Shown one piece after another: positions 7,940 through 16,928 of a DNA stretch of 64,000 bases. Position numbers and translations under genes: made by a program. Source of the stretch: CAVPTL01 sp963794415 (GTDB lineage Bacteria > Actinomycetota > Thermoleophilia > Gaiellales > JAICJC01). How positions within the stretch are numbered: position 1 is the first letter of the stretch; each line of letters opens with the position of its first letter. The notes beneath the pieces are model-generated. The model did not search any database. It was not told where the DNA came from and saw only the letters and a program-made list of their open reading frames with translations. The stretch lies in contig CAWCDI010000002.1 of NCBI GenBank assembly GCA_963794415.1, forward strand, positions 248,001 to 312,000, read 5' to 3'.

Positions 7940-8440
7940 TCAGCCCTGACCGGGGCTCGGTGCCGACTGGCCGAGGAAGCCTGCACCGATGATCTTCTGG
8001 GAGACAGCAGCCTTACCGAGGTAGCACTCCCACTCCCGACCGTCGGAGGTGAGACCGCGACAGCCGCCGTTCACCCGCTTGTCGGCGCCCACAGTGGGCT
8101 CGGCGGCGTTCTTCCAGTCGCTGACCTCTGCCGCCGGGGCCTTCGCGAGCGTGCAGTGATACTCGACGCCCTCGGTCACCACCGTGCACGTCGGCTCGGT
8201 GCCGGCGAGCGCGAGCGTGCCCGCGGGCATGCTCGCCGCCACGCTCTGGCTCGATGTGAGCTCGTGAGCGGCGAAGGCCACGCCCGGCACGGCGACCGCA
8301 AGGACGGCGACGGCCGCCACGGCGCGGCGCGAGAACCAGCTTCGCGAGGGCCTCGGGGCGGGCGCGGGCGCGAGGTCGGCCGCGGCCGAGCGCTCGAGCG
8401 CATCGCCGAGGTTGTTCAGATCGGGTGTCATGTCAGTCAT
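7940..8440 (-). CDS. Sigma-coupled single-pass membrane protein, candidate anti-sigma factor
   Basis: 166 residues. A short cytoplasmic segment (MTDMTPDLNNLGDALERSAA) is followed by a basic patch SRSWFSRRA, one transmembrane helix at about 39-58 and an extracytoplasmic domain with four Cys that could form disulfides (CTVV, YHCTL, GGCRG, WECYL). No zinc anti-sigma motif is present. The ATG at 8440 is chosen for its AGGAG ribosome-binding site and because it overlaps the sigma-factor stop as ATGA, so the two proteins are made together. That coupling and topology are typical of membrane anti-sigma factors, but this role is inferred. Confidence 0.75.
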   Translation of the reverse strand: MTDMTPDLNNLGDALERSAAADLAPAPAPRPSRSWFSRRAVAAVAVLAVAVPGVAFAAHELTSSQSVAASMPAGTLALAGTEPTCTVVTEGVEYHCTLAKAPAAEVSDWKNAAEPTVGADKRVNGGCRGLTSDGREWECYLGKAAVSQKIIGAGFLGQSAPSPGQG

Positions 8441-8988
8441 CGAGAGATCTCCTGTGAGTCGGTGAGCCGGTGCCGGAGCGAGGCCAGGCCGCGCGAGACG
8501 CGGGCCCGGGCAACGTCCGGAGTGGTGCCTTCGATATCCGCCAGCTGGTCGTAGCCGAGGTCGCCGACGATCCGAAGCTCGATCGCCTGGCGCTGATCGG
8601 CCGGGAGGTCTGCCAGCGCCTCGTCGAGGCCCTCGAGCCACGTCTCATCCGGCTCGGTGGTCGCGGGCTCGCTGCCGAGCCGCTCGAGCACCCCCAGCCG
8701 CTCGCACGCGGCACGCTCGACGGCCCGCTTGCGGACAGACATCAGCAGCACGTTTCGGGCGATGCCGTAGAGCCACGGGCCGGCCGATCCGCCCGCCTCG
8801 TCGCGGAACCGCTCCCGCGTGAGCCACGCCTGGGCGAAGGTCTCGGCCGTCAGATCGAGCGCGGCGTGGGCGTCGCGGCACCGGCGCTGGTGGAAGCCGT
8901 TGATGCCGACCGCATACCGGTTGTAGAGCTCGCGGAACGCTGCCGAGTCGGTTCGGGCGGCGACCAGGAGCTCGGCGTCTGTCTTCAT
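8437..8988 (-). CDS. ECF-type RNA polymerase sigma factor
   Basis: 183 residues with sigma-70 region 2 (about 10-85, including DLTAETFAQAWLTRERFR and WLYGIARNVL) and region 4 (about 120-175, LADLPADQRQAIELRIVGDL followed by the helix-turn-helix YDQLADIEGTTPDVARARVSR). Region 3 is absent, as in group IV (ECF) sigmas. Translation starts at ATG 8988, which overlaps the stop of an 8-codon leader ORF. There is no ribosome-binding site of its own, so initiation depends on that leader. Its stop overlaps the start of the membrane protein downstream, its likely regulator. Confidence 0.9.
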   Translation of the reverse strand: MKTDAELLVAARTDSAAFRELYNRYAVGINGFHQRRCRDAHAALDLTAETFAQAWLTRERFRDEAGGSAGPWLYGIARNVLLMSVRKRAVERAACERLGVLERLGSEPATTEPDETWLEGLDEALADLPADQRQAIELRIVGDLGYDQLADIEGTTPDVARARVSRGLASLRHRLTDSQEISR

Positions 8989-9011
8989 GCTGTGCAGATC
9001 ATGACCGTCAT
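8985..9011 (-). CDS. 8-codon leader ORF coupled to the sigma gene
   Basis: ATG at 9011-9009 encodes MTVMICTA and stops at TGA 8987-8985, which overlaps the sigma ATG as ATGA. It has a strong AGGAGG ribosome-binding site (9022-9017) at 5 bases, whereas the sigma gene has none. The most economical reading is a translated leader that delivers ribosomes to the sigma start. It is too short for any database signal. Confidence 0.55.
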   Translation of the reverse strand: MTVMICTA

Positions 9012-9021
9012 GGCCACCTCC

Positions 9022-9039
9022 TGAGTGGACGTCTACTCA
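9022..9039. promoter_or_regulatory. 18-bp near-perfect palindrome before the sigma leader
   Basis: TGAGTGGACGTCTACTCA is symmetric except for one base pair. It ends on the AGGAGG ribosome-binding site of the leader ORF. It may be an operator (core GACGTC) or an RNA hairpin next to the ribosome-binding site. Confidence 0.5.
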
Positions 9040-9089
9040 AGGGATTGCACGGCGGCGCCGGTTTGTGACGGCGCGCGAACGATCTCGCG

Positions 9090-9293
9090 CTAGCGGCGGA
9101 TGCTCTGACGCACGGCGCCGCGCGGCCACAGGTCGCGCACAGGCACCTCGGGCGTGCACGGAGCGCAGAGCGTCTCGCCCGGAAGGCGGTACATGCTCAG
9201 GCGCGCGCCGCAGTTCGGGCACGTGGGCGGGCCGATGTCATTGCCATCCGCATCGAACACCCGTGTCGCGACCCTGAGCTTGGCCTTCGCCAT
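9090..9293 (-). CDS. Small zinc-ribbon protein
   Basis: 67 residues with CPNC and CAPC pairs separated by 17 residues (TCPNCGARLSMYRLPG, ETLCAPC), a single zinc ribbon. The N-terminal KLRVATRVFDADGNDIGPP forms a beta hairpin. ATG 9293 lies 6 bases after a minus-strand TACCGT (9305-9300), so the gene is probably leaderless. Function unknown; nucleic-acid or protein binding is possible. Confidence 0.7.
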   Translation of the reverse strand: MAKAKLRVATRVFDADGNDIGPPTCPNCGARLSMYRLPGETLCAPCTPEVPVRDLWPRGAVRQSIRR

Positions 9294-9344
9294 GCATGCA
9301 CGGTAGAGCCGGCCGCGCGGAGCCGCGTCCCTCCGATGGGGGAG

Positions 9345-9548
9345 CTAGCGATCGCAGGAGTTGTGCAGCTCGTGGCGCCGCTCGAGCCATTCGAGCCGGC
9401 GCTGGAGCCATGCAACTGCCTCGCGGTCGCCGCGCTGCGCGTCTCGCTCGGCCTGGGCGTAGTTCGCCGCAGAGCCGTACTCGCGCCGCAGAGCCTCGTC
9501 CGAGGCAAACGGGTTGGGCGGCCGTTCGAGCCGCTCGTCACTCACCAT
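9345..9548 (-). CDS. Small charged hypothetical protein, 67 residues
   Basis: Begins MVSDERLERPPNPFASDEAL and is almost entirely helical and charged (AERDAQRGDREAVAWLQRRL). No family recognised. The ATG at 9548 lies 7 bases after a minus-strand -10 TACGCT (9561-9556), which sits inside the inverted repeat AAGCG-TAT-CGCTT (9555-9567), a candidate operator. Longer in-frame extensions run into the neighbouring tRNA and are not credible. Confidence 0.6.
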   Translation of the reverse strand: MVSDERLERPPNPFASDEALRREYGSAANYAQAERDAQRGDREAVAWLQRRLEWLERRHELHNSCDR

Positions 9549-9565
9549 GCCACGAAGCGTATCGC

Positions 9566-9754
9566 TTACCTGCGGCGATCTCCCACGAGATAGGCCACGA
9601 GCAGCGCAGCCGGGAAGAAGATGATGCTGAAGAGGAAGAAGAGGATGAAGCTGTGGCCCTTGCGAGCAGCCACGCGCGCCGGCCAGAAGGCGATGGCGAT
9701 CCAGATCAGGATGACGATGACGGCCCAGAGGAACCCGCCAATTGAGAAGAGCAT
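9566..9754 (-). CDS. Small two-helix membrane protein
   Basis: 62 residues with transmembrane helices at about 7-24 (LWAVIVILIWIAIAFWP) and 36-55 (FILFFLFSIIFFPAALLVAY) joined by the basic loop ARVAARKGHS, and a basic C-terminus GDRRR. A GGAAGG ribosome-binding site precedes ATG 9754. Function unknown; the size and layout recall phage-shock or superinfection-immunity type membrane peptides. Confidence 0.7.
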   Translation of the reverse strand: MLFSIGGFLWAVIVILIWIAIAFWPARVAARKGHSFILFFLFSIIFFPAALLVAYLVGDRRR

Positions 9755-9832
9755 GCAGTGCCTTCCATTCGGGAGCAGTTACACCGCATCGAGAATGGCA
9801 CACCCGCTGACGGACGCACGAGTTCGGGGAAC

Positions 9833-9850
9833 GCTTCACCCGGGTGAAGC
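9833..9850. terminator. 18-bp perfect palindrome 3' of tRNA-Val
   Basis: GCTTCACCC/GGGTGAAGC, a perfect palindrome 2 bases beyond the 3' end of tRNA-Val. It may act as a terminator or processing hairpin, although no T-run follows on the minus strand. Confidence 0.4.
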
Positions 9851-9852
9851 AA

Positions 9853-9925
9853 TGGGCGGTGACGGGATCGAACCGCCGACCCTCTGCGTGTAAAGCAGAC
9901 GCTCTCCCAGCTGAGCTAACCGCCC
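9853..9925 (-). tRNA. tRNA-Val (anticodon TAC)
   Basis: The cloverleaf is complete on the minus strand: acceptor GGGCGGT/ACCGCCC with discriminator A, D arm GCTC..GAGC, anticodon stem TCTGC/GCAGA with loop TTTACAC (anticodon TAC), and T loop TTCGATC. CCA is not encoded. A -10 TACAGT lies at 9941-9936, 10 bases upstream. Confidence 0.95.
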
Positions 9926-9928
9926 CGG

Positions 9929-9955
9929 GAGCCACACTGTACCGGCCGGTGGCTC
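9929..9955 (-). promoter_or_regulatory. Hairpin and -10 element upstream of tRNA-Val
   Basis: GAGCCAC (9929-9935) and GTGGCTC (9949-9955) form a 7-bp stem at the end of the small membrane-protein gene, a possible terminator for the GH15 operon. The loop holds the minus-strand TACAGT (9941-9936), the likely -10 for the tRNA. Confidence 0.4.
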
Positions 9956-10255
9956 AGAGGGTCCGCGACGACCAGAGGATGGCGGCCAGCACGACGCTGA
10001 CCACCGACGCGACCAGGCCGATGATCCAGGCCGAGATGTCCTGCGTCCCGAGGATCGCCGCGATCGCGACCGAGACGCCCACGATGCCGCTGGTCGCGAT
10101 GAGCCTGACGAAGAGCGACTCGGCCCCGAACCGCTGCCGGCTGCGGCGCTCGATGAACGGCACGGCCGGCGCATCCAGGCGGCCGTGCTCCTCGCGCGCC
10201 TCGAGCTCGCGCGTCTCCTCGGGCTGATCGGGGGGCTCTGGGGGCTCAGCGCTCA

Positions 10256-10256
<1 letters not shown>
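9954..10256 (-). CDS. Small membrane protein, two C-terminal helices
   Basis: 100 residues: an acidic, Pro-rich N-terminus (MSAEPPEPPDQPEETRELEA), a basic patch IERRSRQR, and two hydrophobic helices at about 52-70 and 75-95. ATG 10256 overlaps the stop of the GH15 gene by one base (TGATG), so the two are translationally coupled. No known family; it may only be a membrane companion of the operon. Confidence 0.65.
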
Positions 10257-12070
<1,814 letters not shown>

Positions 12071-12100
12071 GTGACCGGCGGGTTCGCCACGACCGCGGGC

Positions 12101-12106
12101 TATACT
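12101..12106 (+). promoter_or_regulatory. -10 element of tRNA-Asp
   Basis: TATACT, 15 bases before the mature 5' end of tRNA-Asp. No convincing -35 is visible at standard spacing. Confidence 0.5.
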
Positions 12107-12121
12107 CTGCCGTCGCTACAG

Positions 12122-12195
12122 GGGGACGTAGTTCAGCTGGTTAGAACGCCGGCCTGTCACGCCGGAGGTCGCGGGTTCGAGTCCCGTCGTTCCCG
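12122..12195 (+). tRNA. tRNA-Asp (anticodon GTC)
   Basis: Cloverleaf with acceptor GGGGACG/CGTTCCC (one G-U pair) and discriminator G, D arm GTTC..GAAC, anticodon stem CCGGC/GCCGG with loop CTGTCAC (anticodon GTC), and T arm GCGGG/CCCGT. CCA is not encoded. Confidence 0.95.
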
Positions 12196-12223
12196 TCCTG
12201 TCGAGAGGGTTGTACTCTGACCC

Positions 12224-14434
12224 ATGGCCTCGTCCAGACCCGTCCAGTGGCTCGCCGGCCGAGACCCGGGCTTCGGTGCTCTCCGCCGGGCCGCGCGCAC
12301 CGCGCTCGTGATGCCCATCATGTTCGCGATCGGCAACGAGGTCATCGGCAACGCCGACACCGCGGTGTTCGCCGCGTTCGGGTCGTTCGCGATGCTGCTG
12401 CTGGTGGACTTCGGCGGCCCGATGCACGAGCGCCTGCAAGCCCAGCTCGCGCTGGTGGCCACGGGGTTCGTCTTCATCGCCGTGGGCACGATCGCCTCGG
12501 GCACGCCCTGGGTGGCGGCGCTCGCAATGCTGGTGGTGGGCTTCGCCGTGCTCTTCGCCGGGGTGGTGAGCTCGGTGCTGGCCGGCGCCACCACGGCCCT
12601 GGTGCTGGCGTTCATCCTGCCTGTGTGCCTCATCGGCTCGGCGTCGTCCATCCCCGCGCGGTGCCTGGGCTGGGGGATGGCAGGAGCGGCCGGGCTGATC
12701 GCGGTGGCGTTCCTCTGGCCCGCTCCGCCGCGCGACACGCTGCGGCGGCCGGCGGTGCTCGCCTGCCGTGCGCTCGCACACCGCCTGCGGCTGGAGAGCG
12801 CCTACCTGCTGGGAAGCGACGACGCGCCGTCCGAGGCCGAGCGTGACCAGGCCGCCGCCGACGCAGACGGCGCGGTCGCGGCGCTCCGAAAGACGTTCCT
12901 CGCAACGCCCTACCGGCCCACCGGCCTGAGCACGCCCGGCCGCCTGGTGGTGCGGCTGGTGGACGAGCTGGGGTGGCTGAACGCCGTGGTCCGCGCCGAG
13001 GCCAGGCGGGTGCCGGGCTCGGTCAACACCGCCACGTGCCACGTCAAGTCGGCGGCCGCCAGGAGCCTCGAGCTGAGCGCCGCGCTGCTCGAGCGCCCCG
13101 AGACCGATCCGGGCGAGCTCACGCAGAGCCTGCACGAGCTGCACGAGGCGCTCATCGCGATGGAGGCACGTGCCACGGTGCGGCTGCCCCAGAAGCAGCT
13201 CGGCAGCCTCATCTCCTCGCTCGAGCCCAGCTTCCGCGCCCGCGAGCTGGGATTCGCCGCGCGCGTGGTCTCCCAGAACATCAAGCTGACGTCCGTCGCC
13301 GAGCGGCGCAGCTGGTGGGAGCGGCTGCTCGGCCGCCAGCCCGACGGCGTCCAGACCCCGTGGCAGTCGGCCATGGAGCGGGCCGGCGCCCACCTCGAGC
13401 GAGACTCCGTCTGGCTCCACAACAGCGTCCGCGGGGCGATCGGCCTGGGCCTCGCCGTCTACGTCGCGAACGTCACCGGAGTGCAGCACTCCTTCTGGGT
13501 CGTGCTGGGGACGCTCTCCGTGCTTCGGTCAAACGCCCTCAGCACCGGCCAGTTCGCCGCGCGCGGGATCGCCGGCACCATCGCCGGGTTCGCCGTGGGC
13601 GGGATCCTCGTGTCGGTGATCGGCACCAACACCGCGGTGCTCTGGGCGCTCCTTCCCGTGGCGATCCTCATGGCCGGGCTCGCGCCGGCGGTGGTGTCGT
13701 TCGCGGCCGGGCAGGCGGCGTTCACGCTCACCATCGTGATCCTCTTCAACATCATCCAGCCCGCCGGGTGGCGCGTGGGCCTGGTGCGGGTCGAGGACGT
13801 GGCGCTGGGATGTGCCGTCAGCCTGGTGGTGGGGCTGCTCTTCTGGCCGCGCGGGGCCTCGGCTGCGCTTCGCCGCGCGCTGGCCTCCGCCTACACCGAG
13901 TGCGCCCGCTACGTCGCCCGGGCCGCCGACGACATGCACCCCGCCGACCCCAGCGCCGAGTCGCTCCAGGCCTCAGCGGCCAGCCGCCGGCTCGACGACG
14001 CGTTTCGCAGCTACCTCGCCGAGCGCGGGCACAAGTCGGCGACGCTCGCCGACGTCACGAGCCTCGTCACCGGCGTGACCGCGCTTCGGCTCACGGGAGA
14101 GGCCCTGAACGACCTCTGGCACCACAGCGCCGGCACGCCGCGGAGCAGCGCCGGCGCGAAGACCGAGCTCGAGGCCGCGGGATCCCGGGTCGAGCGCTGG
14201 TACGGCACGTTTGGCGAGAGCCTCGCGGGCGCCGCCGAGGTGCCGCCGCCGCTCGATCACGACACGGCCTCCGATGCGCGCCTCGTCGCGGCCGTGCAGA
14301 CCGACCTGGGGGATGCCGACGGGCACGTGAGCGATACGGCGCTTCGGCTCATCTGGAGCGCCGACCACCTCGACGTGGCCCGCCGGCTGCAGTTCACGCT
14401 GGTCGATCCCGCGCGCACCGCCACCCGCAGCTAG
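12224..14434 (+). CDS. FUSC-family inner membrane transporter
   Basis: 736 residues in the fusaric-acid-resistance/aromatic-acid-exporter layout: an N-terminal bundle of about six helices (25-170), a long soluble helical region (170-390), a second bundle of about six helices (395-550, including SFWVVLGTLSVLRSN, a recognisable FUSC signature) and a cytoplasmic tail. Such proteins export aromatic or other small organic compounds; the substrate here is unknown. TACTCT lies 5 bases before the ATG (12213-12218), so it is probably leaderless. Its stop shares the tetranucleotide CTAG with the stop of the convergent gene. Confidence 0.85.
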   Translation: MASSRPVQWLAGRDPGFGALRRAARTALVMPIMFAIGNEVIGNADTAVFAAFGSFAMLLLVDFGGPMHERLQAQLALVATGFVFIAVGTIASGTPWVAALAMLVVGFAVLFAGVVSSVLAGATTALVLAFILPVCLIGSASSIPARCLGWGMAGAAGLIAVAFLWPAPPRDTLRRPAVLACRALAHRLRLESAYLLGSDDAPSEAERDQAAADADGAVAALRKTFLATPYRPTGLSTPGRLVVRLVDELGWLNAVVRAEARRVPGSVNTATCHVKSAAARSLELSAALLERPETDPGELTQSLHELHEALIAMEARATVRLPQKQLGSLISSLEPSFRARELGFAARVVSQNIKLTSVAERRSWWERLLGRQPDGVQTPWQSAMERAGAHLERDSVWLHNSVRGAIGLGLAVYVANVTGVQHSFWVVLGTLSVLRSNALSTGQFAARGIAGTIAGFAVGGILVSVIGTNTAVLWALLPVAILMAGLAPAVVSFAAGQAAFTLTIVILFNIIQPAGWRVGLVRVEDVALGCAVSLVVGLLFWPRGASAALRRALASAYTECARYVARAADDMHPADPSAESLQASAASRRLDDAFRSYLAERGHKSATLADVTSLVTGVTALRLTGEALNDLWHHSAGTPRSSAGAKTELEAAGSRVERWYGTFGESLAGAAEVPPPLDHDTASDARLVAAVQTDLGDADGHVSDTALRLIWSADHLDVARRLQFTLVDPARTATRS

Positions 14435-15552
14435 TCACCGCTGGGCGCCGGGATCAGCCCGAAGAGCGCCGCGTAGCTCTCGGTGAGCATGTGGGCGCCC
14501 TTCACCTGCGAGGCGACCTCGGGGCCCGCGATCTCATCGCTTCCGGGCAGCTGCCCCGCGCCGCCGGCAGGGCCGAGCGGAACGAGGATCACGGGCGGCA
14601 GCGGCTCATAGCGCTGCAGCTCGTCCGCGCCGCCGATCAGCGCGCGGACGTTGGCCGCGACGACGTCTGCCTGGCGCCCGGCGCGGCCGGCCATGTTGCT
14701 GTCGATGTTCGAGGCGTCGCCGAGGGCGAACACGTGGTCGTGCCCGGGCACCTGCAGCGTCTGGGAGGTCTCGATCTGGCCGTCAGCGCCACGTGCGGTC
14801 ACGAGGTCGCCTGCGAGGTAGTCGGTCACCGGCGAGACGCCGAACGCGCGGTACCAGATGTCGGCGGTGATCTGGCGGCCGTCCTCGGTCTGGACGGTGA
14901 ACGTCGCGGCCTCGCCCGGGGCGGTCGAGGGCAGCTCGGCCAGCGGGCTTCCCAGGACGAGCTCCACGCCGATCGCGGCGAGCTGGCGGCGCAGCTCGTC
15001 ACGGAGCTCCTGCTTGAACGGCCCCGGCAGGATGTCGGTGGCCTGATCGACCAGCGTGATCTGCTTGCCGGGCCAGACCGCCTGGATCTCGCCGGCCAGC
15101 TCGACGCCCACGGCACCGGCGCCGAGCACCATCACCCTGTCGGCCGAGGCGAGCGTTGAGTGGGCGGAGTGGTAGCGGGCGTGCGTGTCGTCCAGGCCGA
15201 TCGTGTCGGCCTTCGCGGGGAACGGGTACTGCGATCCCGTGGCGAGCACCAGGAAGTCGGGCTCGAGCACACGGCCGGATGCCAGCACCACGCGCCCCGA
15301 CGATGCCTCGACGGCGCGATCCTGCACGAACTCGCCGTCGGCGAGCAGGCCGCTGAAGGGGAAGAACGCGCGCGGGAGCCAGCTCGGATCCACCAGCACC
15401 CGCAGGGCGGCGACGTTGTGGGCGAAGGCCTCCTTCGGATCGACCAGGATCACGTTGGCGTCCGCGTCGAGCGCCTTCGCGACGTTGGCACCCCCGTAGC
15501 CGCCGCCGAGCACGACGACTGTGGGCAGGTTGGTGTTCTTTGGCTTGCTCAT
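14431..15552 (-). CDS. FAD-dependent NAD(P)H/quinone oxidoreductase (NDH-2/AIF-like)
   Basis: 373 residues of the pyridine nucleotide-disulfide oxidoreductase class II fold. The N-terminal FAD motif is VVVLGGGYGGANVAKAL, the second dinucleotide motif is VMVLGAGAVGVELAGEI, and the FAD-closing motif is VFALGDAS. There is no redox-active Cys pair, which fits NDH-2 or AIFM2-like quinone reductases rather than disulfide reductases. The ATG at 15552 is chosen because upstream residues are not conserved; AAAGGG lies upstream. It is divergent from a MarR regulator whose intergenic region probably controls both genes. Confidence 0.85.
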   Translation of the reverse strand: MSKPKNTNLPTVVVLGGGYGGANVAKALDADANVILVDPKEAFAHNVAALRVLVDPSWLPRAFFPFSGLLADGEFVQDRAVEASSGRVVLASGRVLEPDFLVLATGSQYPFPAKADTIGLDDTHARYHSAHSTLASADRVMVLGAGAVGVELAGEIQAVWPGKQITLVDQATDILPGPFKQELRDELRRQLAAIGVELVLGSPLAELPSTAPGEAATFTVQTEDGRQITADIWYRAFGVSPVTDYLAGDLVTARGADGQIETSQTLQVPGHDHVFALGDASNIDSNMAGRAGRQADVVAANVRALIGGADELQRYEPLPPVILVPLGPAGGAGQLPGSDEIAGPEVASQVKGAHMLTESYAALFGLIPAPSGD

Positions 15553-15606
15553 GATGGTTGGACCCTTTCGGAGGAGATTCCTATTTGCCTGCGCGCGCAG
15601 TAGTGC

Positions 15607-15618
15607 ATGCGAGCGCAT
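15607..15618. promoter_or_regulatory. Candidate MarR operator
   Basis: Inverted repeat ATGCG-AG-CGCAT midway between the divergent oxidoreductase and marR starts. MarR proteins usually bind such dyads in their own intergenic region; the arms here are short. Confidence 0.35.
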
Positions 15619-15639
15619 CAATCTGTGCGAACGAGACTC

Positions 15640-15645
15640 TATCAT
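15640..15645 (+). promoter_or_regulatory. -10 element, leaderless marR
   Basis: TATCAT with 6 bases to the ATG at 15652. It supports this start over the upstream in-frame ATG at 15607. Confidence 0.5.
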
Positions 15646-15651
15646 TCCGCC

Positions 15652-16125
15652 ATGGCCACTTCTCCGCCCGTCTCCTCATCCACCACCTCGTGCACGGCAA
15701 AGGGCTTCGAGGCCCTCTTCGCGCTCCAGCACATCCAGGGAAGCGTCGTTCGCCAGATCGACGAGGCGCTGGGCCGTGCGCACGCCACCAACCTCACCGG
15801 CTACGAGGTGCTGGTGCGGCTCTCCACCCTCCACGAGGACGGAGCCTCCGTGCGGTACCTCTCCGACCAGGTGCTCCTGAGCCCCAGCCGGGTCTCGCGC
15901 GTGGCCGAGGAGTTCGTGGCCCGGGGGATCCTGGAGCGCGCCGCATCGCCGCACGACGGGCGGCTCTCGCTGGTGCGCCTCACAGCGGAGGGCAAGGACG
16001 AGCTCGCGGCCATGGAGGCGACGTTCACGGGCGCCCTCGAGAAGCATTTTCTGGGGCGGCTCTCCCACGCCCAGATCCAATCGCTGATCGATATCGGTCA
16101 TAGTCTGGGCGCGCCGCACTGCTGA
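15652..16125 (+). CDS. MarR-family transcriptional regulator
   Basis: 157 residues with a winged helix: LTGYEVLVRLSTLHEDGASV, YLSDQVLLSPSRVSRVAEEF (recognition helix) and the wing RAASPHDGRLSLVRLT, where the D-x-R of MarR wings is kept. Terminal helices form the dimer interface. It is divergent from the flavin oxidoreductase, the usual arrangement when the regulator senses a phenolic or quinone-like ligand detoxified by its neighbour; this target is inferred. Confidence 0.88.
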   Translation: MATSPPVSSSTTSCTAKGFEALFALQHIQGSVVRQIDEALGRAHATNLTGYEVLVRLSTLHEDGASVRYLSDQVLLSPSRVSRVAEEFVARGILERAASPHDGRLSLVRLTAEGKDELAAMEATFTGALEKHFLGRLSHAQIQSLIDIGHSLGAPHC

Positions 16126-16133
16126 GCTCGCAG

Positions 16134-16922
16134 GTGGATCAGCTGGGCCGGATCGAGGCGTACTACGACGCGGTGCCGCGGGCGCTCGTGAGCGCGCAGG
16201 AGGCCGGCCCGTTCACGGTGTTTCACCGCAGCCAGGGTTGGCCGTACTACGCCCGGCCGACGCTCGGCGGCAGCGGGCCGTTCACGGCCAGGGACGTCGA
16301 GCGGGTGCGCGCGCTCCAGCGCCGCCTGGTGCTGCCCGAGGCGTTCGAGTGGGTCGATGAGCTCGCCCCGGGGCTGGCCGATGCCGTGCGAGCCACCGGG
16401 CTCGAGGTGCACGGCCACCAGCTGATGGTGCTCACCGACCCGCAGCCGGCGCCCATCCCCGACGGCTACACCGTGCGTCTGCTGGAGCCCGGCGACCCCG
16501 CGCTCGCGGCAGCGCGCGCGGCGATCAAGCTGGGCTTCGGGCACGGCGGCACCCAGCGCGCAGCCGTCGGCGCGCTCCAGCGCGACATCGAGGTCGCATC
16601 CGGCGATCAGGCAGCGGACTTCATCAGCAGCATCATGCGCCGCGGGCTGAACGCGATGGCCGTGGCGGAGGATGCGACCGGTCCGGTCGCGGGCGGCTCG
16701 TTCTCACCCCGCGGCGAGGTGGCCGAGATCACCGGCGTCGCGACGCTTCCGGCCGCGCGCCGGCGCGGGCTCGCCCTGGCGGTGACCTCGGCGCTCATCG
16801 CCGAGGCCCGGAACCGCGGCGTGGAGCTCTGCTTCCTCTCGGCCGAGAACGACGATGTGGCCCGGATCTACGCGCGCCTGGGCTTCACGCGCGTGGCGAC
16901 CGCGATGATCGCCGAGCGGTAG
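16134..16922 (+). CDS. GNAT-family acetyltransferase
   Basis: 262 residues beginning at GTG 16134, 8 bases after the marR stop, so probably co-transcribed. The GNAT fold occupies residues 110-262: acetyl-CoA binding by VATLPAARRRGLALAVTSAL (the R/Q-x-x-G-x-G/A loop), followed by ELCFLSAENDDVARIYARLGF, the conserved C-terminal strand-helix. The first 110 residues are an extra N-terminal domain. Acceptor substrate unknown. Confidence 0.82.
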   Translation: MDQLGRIEAYYDAVPRALVSAQEAGPFTVFHRSQGWPYYARPTLGGSGPFTARDVERVRALQRRLVLPEAFEWVDELAPGLADAVRATGLEVHGHQLMVLTDPQPAPIPDGYTVRLLEPGDPALAAARAAIKLGFGHGGTQRAAVGALQRDIEVASGDQAADFISSIMRRGLNAMAVAEDATGPVAGGSFSPRGEVAEITGVATLPAARRRGLALAVTSALIAEARNRGVELCFLSAENDDVARIYARLGFTRVATAMIAER

Positions 16923-16928
16923 CCCCGC

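Noticed and set aside
12101..12121. A -35 element for tRNA-Asp
   Set aside because: No TTGACA-like hexamer is found at 16-18 bases from TATACT, so only the -10 is annotated.
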